Shown here: piece by piece, positions 50,158 through 59,800 of the stretch
How the letters are laid out: each line of letters opens with the position of its first letter
Numbering within the stretch: the stretch's first letter is position 1
Assembly (NCBI GenBank): GCA_964451375.1
Contig: CAYVIN010000011.1
Location: 6,300 to 70,299, forward strand
DNA from: JAGXQV01 sp964451375
Lineage (GTDB): Bacteria > Pseudomonadota > Gammaproteobacteria > Burkholderiales > Sulfuricellaceae
Direction: 5' to 3'
DNA: 64,000 bases
Position numbers and translations under genes: made by a program
Notes under the pieces: generated by a model
Told to the model about the DNA's origin: nothing
The model's input: only the letters and a program-made list of their open reading frames with translations
Database searches by the model: none

Positions 50158-51190
50158 ACAACATCAAATCCGCCACCGCGTTGGCCCATACCCCGAACTG
50201 CGGCACACTGAACAATTCCTGACCGATGGCGCGGTGCATGTCGGAAACCAGCATGATGCCCATTTCGCGCAGCGGCAGCTTAGCGGCGTAGTCGAGGATG
50301 TTGCCGTAGACACGTTTGGCGTCGGCGCTGCCTTTGGCGCGCACGGCGCGGCCGACCAGCGCCGATGCAACGGCGTATTGCAGATCGATCTCGGTGGGTG
50401 CGGCAACCTCTTCGCCGCGCACGATGGCGTCGAGATCGGGCATCCGCTCCAGGTTGGCGACGAAAGCGTGTAACTCGATGCCCGCCGCTGCGCCGACACA
50501 GGCTTTGAGCGTATCGAGCAACAATGACCCTTCCTCGCCGAATTTTTGCAGGGCGCGGTGAGCGAACTCCCAGGAACGCGGGCTGGGGAAGGCAATCGGG
50601 TTGGTGGCTGGGTCGAAATCGAACAGCAATTCGGGACGGAAACGCAGGAACGCGATCAGGCGTTCGTCGATGCCGGATTGATAAGCCCACGCCACCCAAT
50701 CGTCGAGATGGGTTTCCACCTCGAAATGGGAAAAGCGGTTGGCCAGCGGCGCGGGCATCGTATAGGTCACGCCCCGGTCGCCCTGGCGGTTGCCGGCGGC
50801 GAAAATCGCCCAGCCGGCGGGCACCCGGTAGTCGCCCAGACGCCGATCCAGGATCAACTGGTAGGCGGCGGCGGAGACGCTGGGCGGCGCGGCATTGATT
50901 TCATCGAGAAACAGGATGCCGCGCGGCGGATCACCGGCATGTGGCAACATCGACGGCGGCGCCCATTCGACGCGGCTTTCGACGCGATAGGGAATGCCGC
51001 GCAAGTCCGAGGGTTCCATCTGCGACAGACGAATATCCACCACCGGCACACCGTGTTTGGCCCCAACCTGGGCGACCATCTGCGACTTGCCGACGCCGGG
51101 CGCGCCCCACAACATGACCGGGGTATGGTGGCCGGCGGCGACACTCTGGAATTCGCGGTCGAGGATGGTGATCAGGTGAGCTGGGCGCAT
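50147..51190 (-). CDS. MoxR-family AAA+ ATPase
   Basis: 347 residues. Walker A is GAPGVGKSQM (about 31), Walker B with sensor is ILFLDEINAAPPSV, an Asn sensor-1 lies in AIFAAGNRQGDRG and an arginine finger region in LANRFSHFEVE. The C-terminal lid is helical. First gene of the MoxR-membrane-VWA unit. It remodels client proteins using ATP together with the VWA protein. Confidence 0.92.
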   Translation of the reverse strand: MRPAHLITILDREFQSVAAGHHTPVMLWGAPGVGKSQMVAQVGAKHGVPVVDIRLSQMEPSDLRGIPYRVESRVEWAPPSMLPHAGDPPRGILFLDEINAAPPSVSAAAYQLILDRRLGDYRVPAGWAIFAAGNRQGDRGVTYTMPAPLANRFSHFEVETHLDDWVAWAYQSGIDERLIAFLRFRPELLFDFDPATNPIAFPSPRSWEFAHRALQKFGEEGSLLLDTLKACVGAAAGIELHAFVANLERMPDLDAIVRGEEVAAPTEIDLQYAVASALVGRAVRAKGSADAKRVYGNILDYAAKLPLREMGIMLVSDMHRAIGQELFSVPQFGVWANAVADLMLYDL

Positions 51191-51220
51191 GATTTATCCG
51201 TGTGAAAGGCAACCCGTCCT

Positions 51221-51667
51221 TTATAGCCCGAACCCCGGCAACATATCAATTACCGTTTGGGGGGATACGGCTGCGCTGGATGCCAGCCGCGCCGCCAGTT
51301 TTTCCCGCGCGGCGAGGATGGCGGAACGGCGTGTTTCCTCGGCGGCGCGAACCTGGCGGGCCTTGGCTTCCGGCAATTTGCGTTTCAGGGTCAACTCGAT
51401 TTTTGCGATCAAGCTGCCGTCCAGGCGTGCCATTTGCAGGATTTGCCCCGGCGGAAGGCCGCTGAGACCCGTCACCTCGGTGACCAGTTTGGCATCCAAC
51501 TCGCGCAGCAAGTCGTCGTGGGTTTTGATGGCCTTGGCGATGTGATAACGCTGGTCGAGCGACAGGAACTTCCCGGACTTGGCTTCGAGTTGGTCAAAGA
51601 GCTGGGTGTTCGCAGAAGCCCCCGCGCAAGCAAACAGCAAAAACAGCGTTACAAGATATTTCGTCAT
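51221..51667 (-). CDS. Exported helical protein, unknown function
   Basis: 148 residues from an ATG with GAGGGTG upstream; the frame stays open far upstream, but that part is antisense to dusC. Signal peptide (TKYLVTLFLLFACAGASAN) and then an all-helical, charged mature chain (AIKTHDDLLRELDAKLVTEV, RQVRAAEETRRSAILAAREK). It resembles periplasmic coiled proteins of no known family. Confidence 0.7.
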   Translation of the reverse strand: MTKYLVTLFLLFACAGASANTQLFDQLEAKSGKFLSLDQRYHIAKAIKTHDDLLRELDAKLVTEVTGLSGLPPGQILQMARLDGSLIAKIELTLKRKLPEAKARQVRAAEETRRSAILAAREKLAARLASSAAVSPQTVIDMLPGFGL

Positions 51668-51690
51668 TACACCCTCATCAATCATCCCGA

Positions 51691-51745
51691 CGCGCCCAGC
51701 GCGGCGACATTTACTAAACACTAACAACTCAACACTCAACATTGC
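51691..51745 (+). repeat. GC hairpin plus heptamer repeat, copy 3
   Basis: CGCGC-CCA-GCGCG (51691-51703), a 9-base gap, then ACTAAAC, ACTAACA, ACTCAAC, ACTCAAC and ATTGC in 7-base register (51713-51745), ending 7 bases before the dusC ATG. Same layout as copies 1 and 2. Confidence 0.62.
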
Positions 51746-51752
51746 CTTTAAA

Positions 51753-52691
51753 ATGCCCGCTCTTATGAGACTTTTCCTCGCCCCCATGGAAGGCCTGGTC
51801 GATGGCATTATGCGCGATATTCTGACGCGCATCGGCGGCATCGACCTGTGCGTTGCGGAATTCCTGCGCGCCGACGGCAACCTGTTACCGCCACGCATCT
51901 TCCTTGCCACCGTTCCCGAATTGGCAAACGGCGGGCGCACGACCAGCGGCGTACCGGTGCGGGTGCAATTACTCGGCCACGATCCGGCGGTTCTCGCCGA
52001 AAACGCCGCCCGCGCGGCGGAACTCGGCGCGCCGGGCATCGACCTGAATTTCGGCTGCCCGGCGCCCAGCGTCAACCGCCACGGCGCCGGAGCCTCGCTG
52101 CTCGCCGACCCGCAACGCCTGCATACCATCGTCGCTACGGTGCGCCGCGCCGTGCCCCGCGGTGTACCGCTCACTGCCAAGATGCGCCTGGGCATCAGCG
52201 ATACGTCGCTGGCGCTCGACTGCGCGCGCGCCCTGCAAGCCGGCGGGGCCGATGAACTCACAGTCCACGCCCGCACCCGCGCGGAAGCCTTCCGCCCCCC
52301 GGCGCGCTGGGAATGGCTGGCCTTCATCCGCGCGGAACTGACGATCCCGGTGATCGCCAACGGCGACGTGTGGAATGTCGCGGACTGGAAAAACATCCGC
52401 GCCGTCAGCGGCTGCGCCGACGTGATGCTGGGACGCGGCCTGGTGGTTCGTCCCGACCTGGCGCGGCGAATCCGCGATGGGACAAACGCGATGTCGTGGG
52501 AAGAGTTTCAGCCCTGGCTGCGCGAATATTTCGAGCGGATGTACGCCGCCGCGCCGAAATACGCCCACGGCTTCCTCAAGCAGTGGTTGAACATGTTGCG
52601 CGGCGGGTTTCCCGAGGCGGAGGAGTTGTATCGGAAGGTGCGCACCGAGAACGATCCGCAGCGGCTTGAAGCGTTGCTGAGCGAAGGGTAA
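51753..52691 (+). CDS. dusC: tRNA-dihydrouridine(16) synthase
   Basis: 312 residues from the first ATG; MRLFLAPMEG twelve bases on is equally possible. TIM-barrel flavoprotein: LAPMEGLVDGIMRDIL, the catalytic Cys in NFGCPAPSVNRHGAGA, LTVHARTRAEAF, VIANGDVWNVADW and GCADVMLGRGLVVRPDL. The long C-terminal helical part (LREYFERMYAAAPKYAHGFL) fits DusC rather than DusA or DusB. It reduces U16 of tRNA. Confidence 0.9.
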   Translation: MPALMRLFLAPMEGLVDGIMRDILTRIGGIDLCVAEFLRADGNLLPPRIFLATVPELANGGRTTSGVPVRVQLLGHDPAVLAENAARAAELGAPGIDLNFGCPAPSVNRHGAGASLLADPQRLHTIVATVRRAVPRGVPLTAKMRLGISDTSLALDCARALQAGGADELTVHARTRAEAFRPPARWEWLAFIRAELTIPVIANGDVWNVADWKNIRAVSGCADVMLGRGLVVRPDLARRIRDGTNAMSWEEFQPWLREYFERMYAAAPKYAHGFLKQWLNMLRGGFPEAEELYRKVRTENDPQRLEALLSEG

Positions 52692-52704
52692 CCGGCGAAT
52701 TCGC

Positions 52705-52995
52705 TTACAGGTATTCGCGACGCTTGTGCCGGCAGCGGATAATCCGGCAAACTTTGCCATCGTCGGCATGAGCCTTCAGGACGCGCTCGATGCGTTCCAT
52801 CGCTTGATCGTGTGGAATGCCGGCCTGGGCGGCGTCACCCAGCCGGCTATTGATGAGATGAATTTCCCGCTCGGTCTGTTCGAATCCGTCGTCCAAAACG
52901 AACTCCAGAATCTCCTGCGGAGTGCGCCCTGCTTCATCGGCAAGGCGCTGAAGGCGGGCCTGATCTGTCTCGGAAATGACGGCGAGGTGCGACAT
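52705..52995 (-). CDS. Orphan antitoxin-like protein
   Basis: 96 residues. The N-terminus has an RHH-like look (LAVISETDQARLQRLADEAG, TPQEILEFVLDDG), followed by a helical region ending in IPHDQAMERIERVLKAH. The tail CRIIRCRHKRREYL is basic and does not fit an antitoxin. At the place where a toxin start would overlap, the codons MAKFAG can be read in another frame but lead nowhere. Possibly a toxin-antitoxin pair that has lost its toxin. Confidence 0.6.
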   Translation of the reverse strand: MSHLAVISETDQARLQRLADEAGRTPQEILEFVLDDGFEQTEREIHLINSRLGDAAQAGIPHDQAMERIERVLKAHADDGKVCRIIRCRHKRREYL

Positions 52996-53052
52996 GATTT
53001 CCCCGTTTATAGTGACAATGTCTGACTGAATTCCAGCCCGCCATCCTTGGCG

Positions 53053-54333
53053 CTACAACGTCTTGAACACCCGCGCCGCCGCCGCGATAGTCGCCTTGAT
53101 GTCCTCGTCGCTATGCGCCGCCGAGACGAAACCGGCTTCGAAGGCCGACGGGGCAAGGTAAAAACCTTCTTCCAGCATGGCGTGGAAGAAGCGGTTGAAT
53201 TTCTCCTTGTCGCATTCCATCACTTCGGCGTAACTGGCCGGCGGCGTGGCGCGGAAATACAGACCGAACATGCCGCCCACGCTTTGCGCGGAGAATACCT
53301 GGCCAGCTTCCTTGGCGGCGGCGACCAGGCCGTCGCACAGTTGTTTGGTGCGCGCGCCGAGATGTTCGTAGAAATTGGGGCCTTGCACCAGGCGCAGCGT
53401 CGCCAGGCCGGCGGCGACCGCCACCGGGTTGCCCGACAGCGTGCCGGCTTGATAAACCGGCCCCAGCGGGGCGAGTTTTTCCATGATGTCGCGGCGGCCG
53501 CCGAATGCGCCGACCGGCATCCCGCCGCCGATCACCTTGCCCAGCGTGGTCAAGTCCGGGGTGATGCCGAACAGGCCCTGCGCCGAACCCAGAGCGACGC
53601 GAAAACCGGTCATCACTTCGTCAAAAATCAGCACACTGCCGTGTTTCGTACACAGGTCGCGCAGGGCCTGGAGGAATTCCGGCTTGGGCGCGACCAGGTT
53701 CATGTTGCCGGCCACCGGCTCGACGATCACGGCGGCGATTTCCTTGCCGATTTCATCAAACGCCTTGGTCAGGCCGTTCACGTCGTTGTAGTCCAGCACG
53801 ATGGTTTGCGCAGCGACTTCTTCGGGCACCCCGGCGGAACTCGGGTTACCGAAGGTCAGCGCCCCGGAACCGGCTTTCACCAGCAGGAAATCGGCGTGGC
53901 CGTGGTAGCAGCCTTCAAATTTGATGATTTTGGCGCGACCGGTGAAACCGCGCGCCAGGCGGATCGCGCTCATGGTCGCTTCGGTGCCGGAACTGACCAG
54001 GCGCACCTGCTCCATGCTCGGCACCAGCTTGCATAACAATTCAGCCATTTCCAGCTCGCGGGCAGTCGGCGCGCCAAAGGAGAGGCCCCGCGCGGCGGCC
54101 TCCTGAACGGCTTTGACCACCTTGGGGAAGGCGTGGCCGAGGATCGCCGGGCCCCACGAGCCGACGTAGTCGATATACGATTTGCCGTCTTCGTCCCACA
54201 GCGTGGAACCCTTGCCGCGCTTGAAGAACACCGGGGTGCCGCCCACCGAACGGAAGGCGCGCACCGGGGAATTGACACCGCCGGGGATAAGATTTTGGGA
54301 TTGCTCGAAAAGTTGCTCGTTGCGTGTGGTCAT
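53053..54333 (-). CDS. hemL: Glutamate-1-semialdehyde 2,1-aminomutase
   Basis: 426 residues, PLP-dependent class III aminotransferase fold. The PLP-binding Lys is in LTTLGKVIGGGMPVGAFGG; also GGVNSPVRAFRSVGG, FEGCYHGHAD and SGTEATMSAIRLARG. It makes 5-aminolevulinate from glutamate 1-semialdehyde (C5 pathway), the step before HemB, which is also in this window. Followed at short distance on the same strand by nothing related; preceded by thiE. Confidence 0.96.
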   Translation of the reverse strand: MTTRNEQLFEQSQNLIPGGVNSPVRAFRSVGGTPVFFKRGKGSTLWDEDGKSYIDYVGSWGPAILGHAFPKVVKAVQEAAARGLSFGAPTARELEMAELLCKLVPSMEQVRLVSSGTEATMSAIRLARGFTGRAKIIKFEGCYHGHADFLLVKAGSGALTFGNPSSAGVPEEVAAQTIVLDYNDVNGLTKAFDEIGKEIAAVIVEPVAGNMNLVAPKPEFLQALRDLCTKHGSVLIFDEVMTGFRVALGSAQGLFGITPDLTTLGKVIGGGMPVGAFGGRRDIMEKLAPLGPVYQAGTLSGNPVAVAAGLATLRLVQGPNFYEHLGARTKQLCDGLVAAAKEAGQVFSAQSVGGMFGLYFRATPPASYAEVMECDKEKFNRFFHAMLEEGFYLAPSAFEAGFVSAAHSDEDIKATIAAAARVFKTL

Positions 54334-54340
54334 GGTTGGC

Positions 54341-54976
54341 TCAATGTAGGGTGGGTTTGTTGAACAGAAGATCGAATTTCAGCGCTGCCGCGCGGATGTC
54401 CGGCGCGTCGAACACCGCGCTGATTACCGCCAGGGCATCCGCCCCCGCGTCGATCAGCGTTGCGCCGTTGGCATCGGTTATCCCGCCGATGGCGACCAGC
54501 GGGAGGGTCAACTCACGCTTGGCGTCGCGGAGCAGGTCAAGCGGCGCGGGAACCGCATGGGGCTTGGTCGGCGAGGCGAAAAAGCTGCCGAAAGCCGCGT
54601 AACTCGCGCCGCCGTCCTGCGCGGCGCGCGCCAGATTCAGGTCGTTGTAACACGACACGCCGATGATGCTGCGCGCCCCGAGAATTACCCGCGCCTCGCG
54701 CAGGCTGCCGTCGTCCCGGCCGATGTGCAGGCCATCCGCGCCGGTCAGATCGGCCAGACGCAGGTCGTCGTTGATGATCAGCGGTACGCCGAATTCGCGG
54801 CATAACGCCAGCAATTCGCTGGCCTGCTCGAAGCGCAGCGCCACGTCGTCGCTTTTATCGCGGTATTGCACCAGCCTGGCCCCGCCTTGCAGCGCCAGGC
54901 GCACCTTGGTCAGCAGCGCGGCGGTATCGGCGGTTTGCGGCGTGATGATGTAGAGGCCGTTAATCCTTGGCGGCAT
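54341..54976 (-). CDS. thiE: Thiamine-phosphate synthase
   Basis: 211 residues from the ATG of MPPRINGLYIITP (the frame stays open through thiD but is shadow there). TIM barrel with VQYRDKSDD, PLIINDDLRLADLTGADGLH, GRDD, IIGVSCYND and AIGGITDANG phosphate-binding loop. It couples HMP-PP and THZ-P into thiamine phosphate. It overlaps the thiD stop by 17 bases, so the two are coupled. Confidence 0.95.
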   Translation of the reverse strand: MPPRINGLYIITPQTADTAALLTKVRLALQGGARLVQYRDKSDDVALRFEQASELLALCREFGVPLIINDDLRLADLTGADGLHIGRDDGSLREARVILGARSIIGVSCYNDLNLARAAQDGGASYAAFGSFFASPTKPHAVPAPLDLLRDAKRELTLPLVAIGGITDANGATLIDAGADALAVISAVFDAPDIRAAALKFDLLFNKPTLH

Positions 54977-55805
54977 CCGCTTCCTCCGCTTGCTCTGCTG
55001 CTTCGCGCGCCCAGAACATGCGATCCGGGATGAATTGCCCCATACCAGCGCGGAATCCTGCGCTGAGGGTTTGCCAGGTGAATTCCTGGGCTTCCTTGAC
55101 CGCCTCGTCGATGTCCAGGCCATGCGCAATGGTCGCCGCGATGGCCGAGGCCAGCGTACAGCCGGAACCGTGGTAGCTGCCCGGCAGGCGTTCCCAGGTG
55201 TCTTTGCGCACTTCGCCATCCTTGTCGTAGAGGGTGTTGATCACTTTCGGGGTATTTTCGTGGGTGCCGGTAATCAGCGCGTATTCGCAGCCCAGCCCGA
55301 TCAGGTATTCGGCGCATTCCTTGAGACTCGGGGTCTCGTCGTCCTCCCGGTCGTGCATCGCCAGGCGCAGCGCTTCCACGCTGTTGGGGGTGATCAGGGT
55401 GGTCTGGGGTATCAGCATTTCCAGGAGCGCTGAGAGCATATCGTCGTTGACCAGATCGTCACCGCGCCCCGACGCCAGCACCGGGTCGAGAATCAGCGGA
55501 ATATCGGGATAATCCGCCACCACCTCGGCAATCGCCGCGATGCCTTCCACGCTGCCGACCAGGCCAACCTTGAACATCGCCACCGGCATGTCTTCCAGTA
55601 CACAACGAGCCTGATCGACGATCCAGTCGGCATCCATGGGCAGGATGTCCTCGACGCCCAGCGTATCCTGCACGGTAATCGCCGTGACCACCGTCACCGG
55701 ATGGCAGCCCATGCTCGACAGGGTGAGGATGTCGGCCTGCATACCGGCCCCGCCGGTGGGATCGGACGCGGAAAAAGTAAGAACGATGGGAGGTACATTG
55801 GGCAT
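54960..55805 (-). CDS. thiD: Hydroxymethylpyrimidine/phosphomethylpyrimidine kinase
   Basis: 281 residues, ribokinase-like fold: SASDPTGGAGMQADI for substrate, MFKVGLVGS, ILDPVLASGRGDDL, LITPNSVEAL and the anion-hole/catalytic GSYHGSGCTLASAIAA. It phosphorylates HMP twice and supplies ThiE. No TPP riboswitch (THI box) is visible upstream. Confidence 0.95.
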   Translation of the reverse strand: MPNVPPIVLTFSASDPTGGAGMQADILTLSSMGCHPVTVVTAITVQDTLGVEDILPMDADWIVDQARCVLEDMPVAMFKVGLVGSVEGIAAIAEVVADYPDIPLILDPVLASGRGDDLVNDDMLSALLEMLIPQTTLITPNSVEALRLAMHDREDDETPSLKECAEYLIGLGCEYALITGTHENTPKVINTLYDKDGEVRKDTWERLPGSYHGSGCTLASAIAATIAHGLDIDEAVKEAQEFTWQTLSAGFRAGMGQFIPDRMFWAREAAEQAEEADAAKD

Positions 55806-55811
55806 GGTGGG

Positions 55812-56609
55812 TTACCAGAAATAAAACAGAACAATCGCGCCGAAAATAACGCGATACCAGGCAAAAGCATTGAAATTGTGATGGGCGACGTAACGCAGCA
55901 GCCCCTTCACCGCCCAGAAGGCGCTGATGAACGACACCACGAAACCCACTGCAAACATGTCCAGATCGGCCAGCGACAACAATTCACGGTTTTTGTAGAC
56001 ATCGTAAAAAGTCGCGGCAAACATGGTGGGAATCGCCAGGAAAAAGGAAAACTCGGTGGCCGTCTGGCGGCTCAAGCCGAACAACATCCCACCGATGATC
56101 GTCGCCCCCGAACGCGAAGTGCCGGGGATCATCGCCAGCGCCTGGGCAAAACCCACTTTCAGCGCGTCTTTCCAGTCCATCTGGTCGATATCGGTGATGC
56201 GCGGCTGGTGATTCAAACGTTCCACCCAGAAAATGATCAACCCGCCGACAATCAGCGCGATGGCGACGGTAATCGGATTAAACAAAAGGGTTTTGATGAG
56301 TTTGTGGAAAGCCAGCCCAAGCACCGCCGCCGGAAGAAACGCGACAAACAGGTTGATCACAAAACGATTGGCGACGGCGTCGCGCCCCACGCCCCGCGCC
56401 ACCTTGAAGAGGCGCTCGCGAAACTCCCAGCACACCGCCAGGATCGCGCCCAACTGGATAACGATCTCGAAAACCTTGCCCTTGGCGTCGTTAAAGTCCA
56501 GCAAATCGCCCGCCACGATCAAATGGCCGGTGCTGGAAACCGGGAGAAATTCGGTAAGACCCTCAACGATGCCGAGAATCAGGGCTTTGAAAAGGAGGGC
56601 GAAATCCAA
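55812..56609 (-). CDS. uppP: Undecaprenyl-diphosphatase UppP (BacA)
   Basis: 265 residues, about seven or eight TM helices. Both family motifs are present: GIVEGLTEFLPVSSTGHLI near the N-terminus and MIPGTSRSGATIIGGMLFG (about residues 170-190). It recycles the C55 lipid carrier for peptidoglycan synthesis and can give bacitracin resistance. Only 6 bases separate it from thiD. Confidence 0.96.
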   Translation of the reverse strand: MDFALLFKALILGIVEGLTEFLPVSSTGHLIVAGDLLDFNDAKGKVFEIVIQLGAILAVCWEFRERLFKVARGVGRDAVANRFVINLFVAFLPAAVLGLAFHKLIKTLLFNPITVAIALIVGGLIIFWVERLNHQPRITDIDQMDWKDALKVGFAQALAMIPGTSRSGATIIGGMLFGLSRQTATEFSFFLAIPTMFAATFYDVYKNRELLSLADLDMFAVGFVVSFISAFWAVKGLLRYVAHHNFNAFAWYRVIFGAIVLFYFW

Positions 56610-56773
56610 GGGACGACTTTCAGGAAAAGCGGCATTTTAGCATCATCTCCGCATTTCACTGCTGCCGGACGAATTGTTGCTACGCGGGTAGAAAGGCCGT
56701 TCTCGGGGTCGATTCAGTGGTAACGCCGGGGCGCTTGTTTACTTCCAGCAACACATGCCGAGCGGCGGCAACT

Positions 56774-56813
56774 CCCTTCTCCCCTCGCGGGAGAAGGGCC
56801 GGGGATGAGGGGG
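56774..56813. repeat. Dispersed palindromic repeat (C-rich/G-rich), copy 1
   Basis: CCCTTCTCCC-CTCGC-GGGAGAAGGG (56774-56798) followed by CCGGGGATGAGGGGG. The same kind of unit occurs four more times near 62999-63154 and 63489-63685. The rest of the 56610-56893 gap holds nothing recognisable. Confidence 0.75.
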
Positions 56814-56893
56814 AAGGCTAAAACAAACCTTCCGTTGTCACCCTACGATTACCCTATCGAAGTAAGCAGTAACGACATCAGGGCAGTCCGCCC

Positions 56894-59800
56894 CTAAACC
56901 TTCATCCGCACCTTCACCGGCTCTCCCGGCAAGGGCGCGAGCAGCGCGGCGATGTCGGATTCGCCGAATTTCGCCAGGCCGTTGGCATCCTCGCTGAGAA
57001 TCCCGGCGGCGAGGGCGGCTTTCTTTTCCTGGAGGGCGAGGATTTTTTCCTCGATGCTGCCGGCCACCACCAGCTTGTAGACGAATACGTTTTTCTCCTG
57101 GCCGAGACGATGCGCGCGGTCGGTGGCCTGGTTTTCCACCGCCGGGTTCCACCACGGATCATAGTGGATCACGGTATCCGCAGCGGTGAGGTTCAGCCCC
57201 ACCCCGCCGGCCTTCAGGCTGATCAGGAATACCGGCACTTCGCCGTCCTGAAAGCGCTGCACCACACTTTCGCGATCCTGGGTGTCGCCGGTGAGCATCA
57301 CGTATTCAAGTTTGGCGCGTTTCAGTTCATCTTCGACCAAGGCGAGCATCGAGGTGAACTGGGAAAACACCAGGATGCGCCGTCCTTCTTCCACCAGTTC
57401 GGGCAACATTTCCATCAGCAAATCGAGCTTGGCGCGTTCCTTCACCCGTTGCGCGGCAGGGGCTTTCAGCAGGCGCGGGTCGCAGCACACTTGGCGTAGC
57501 TTGAGCAGCGCGTCGAGGATCACGATCTGGCTGCGGGCGAAGCCGTGCATCGCGATTTCGTCGCGCACCCGCTTGTCCATGGCGCTACGCACCGTTTCAT
57601 AGAGATCGCGCTGCCCGCCTTCGAGTTCCACCGTGCGCACGATGATGGTTTTGGGCGGCAATTCCTTGGCTACGTCTTCCTTGCGGCGGCGCAGGATGAA
57701 GGGTTTGACGCGGCGCGCCAGAATGTCGCGGCGCACCGCATCGCCATTTTTTTCGATGGGATTGCGCCACATTTTGGTGAACCCCTTGGCTTCGCCGAGA
57801 AAGCCGGGCAGCAGGAAATCGAATTGCGCCCATAATTCGCCAAGATGGTTTTCCAGCGGCGTACCGGTGAGGCACAAACGATGCCGCGTGGCGATCCGGC
57901 GCACCACCTGGGCGGCCTTGCTGGCGGCGTTTTTGACGGTTTGCGCTTCGTCGAGTATCAGCAAATGGTAGGGTTCGGCGGTCAACGCATCGGCGTCGCG
58001 CCACAGCAAGGGATAAGTCGTCAGCACCACGTCGTGCTGGGAAATCTGCTCGAAACGTTCAGCGCGTTCCTTGCCGTGCAGCGAGAGAATTTTCAGGCCC
58101 GGCGCGAACCGTTCCGCCTCGCGCTTCCAGTTGAAAATCAACGAAGTCGGTAACACCACCAGGGCCGGACGATCAAGGCGTCCCGATTCCTTTTCGAGGA
58201 GCAGGTGAGCCAGGGTCTGGGCGGTTTTGCCCAGCCCCATGTCGTCGGCGAGGATGCCCGCCAATTGTTGTTCGCGGAGGAATTGCAGCCACGCCAGGCC
58301 TTCCAGTTGATAGGGGCGCAACTGCATACCCAATCCCGCCGGGGGCGCGGTGGGGCGAATCCCGTCGCTGTGGCGCAGCCGTTCGCTCATGCTGCGCACC
58401 GCTTCGCCGCCGCGCACACTCCACGCCGGCGAAATGGCGAGTTCTTCGAGGCGCGGCGCATCCAGCCGCGACAGGCGCAGCGGCCCGGTCAAATGCCCGT
58501 CGAACAGGTCGATCAGGGTGCGCGCGATGGGTTTGAGACGTTCCGCCTTGACCCGCACCCGGGTGCCGTCGGGCAGGGTGAGAATCACCGGGGCGGCATC
58601 GTCGAGGCGCGCCAGGCTGGCGGCGTCGAGCCACCGTGCGTCGCTGCGGAACAAGTCATGGAGCAGCGGCGCGAGCGGCATCCGCCGACCTTCCACAACG
58701 ATCCCCATATCCAGACTGAACCAGCCGTTTTCGTTTTCCTCGATGTCGGCTTCCCAGGCGGACACTTCCACATGGCGATGGCGAAAATCCTCGGGAATCG
58801 AAATTTCCCAGCCGGCGGCGCGCAAAGCGGGCAACCCTTCGGCCATAAACGCCGCCCAGGCGTGTTCGCTTTCCAGTCCGTACAACGGCTGCGGCACGGC
58901 GCGCCGCACGTACAGCGCGTTGGGCGGCGTCCGGAGCAGGCCGTAGTTTTCCAGCGACAGGAGCAAATCACGCTCGTCGGCTTCGCGGCGTTTGATACGC
59001 ACCGTCTCACCGTCGGGCAGGGTGAAAAATTCGGTTTTGTCGTCCACCGCCACCATCAGGTCGTCATACAGGAAAAACGGCTGCGCGCAATCGTAAGCCT
59101 TGGCGTAATAGTCGTAATGGCGGAACGGGCTGATCCCGCTCACCGGCAGAGTCATGATTTCCAGCACCGGCGTGGGCGCTTCGTCGATCACCCGCAACTC
59201 GCCGACCGCAGCGGGCAGGGGCAAATCCGGGGCGAGTTCGTGTAACGCCTCGGCCACCACCGGCACATCCGCCGCCTTGAGCGGCGGCAACGCCATCAAA
59301 TGGCGCACCAGCGCCGCCGAATACGGCGTCGATAAACGCCCCAGCAGACCGTTGCCATCCACGTACCACAACTCATCGAGCACCAGCACGACCTCCGCCT
59401 CGGGCTGGGCGGCCAGATGGGGACGCACCCCGCCGAACTCGTTTTCCCGCCACGCCAGGGTGGCTTCGCGCGGTTCACCGGCGTGGAGGGGTAACACCCC
59501 ATTGGGATAATCGCGCCAGGCAGCCGTCGGCCCCTGGTAAAAGAAGCGCCCGCTGGCGAGCAGGCGCTCCAGCGCTTCCGCGCTTTTTTCGAGCGGCAGC
59601 GGAAACGCTTCGTCGTAATTGTGATGTTTCTTCGACCACAGCAGACGCAAAATCCCCAGGTCTTCCTCCACCACAAACTTGGGCGGCGCGACCAGGGTGC
59701 GCTCCACGTTGTTCCACAAATCGCGGTGCGTCGGCAGACCGTCCGGCCCGGCGCGGCCCTTGAGGATGAAAATCCGGTAGGCATCCTGCAAGGAACGGCG

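Noticed and set aside
51668..52396. N-terminal extension of the exported helical protein
   Set aside because: The open frame runs antisense through dusC; the signal peptide and ribosome site fix the start at 51667.
54977..56700. TPP riboswitch for thiD/thiE
   Set aside because: No CTGAGA-type THI-box sequences upstream; the thi genes appear to be transcribed with or after uppP.
56610..56893. Coding sequence between uppP and the SNF2 gene
   Set aside because: Only short frames through a palindromic repeat; nothing coding-like.
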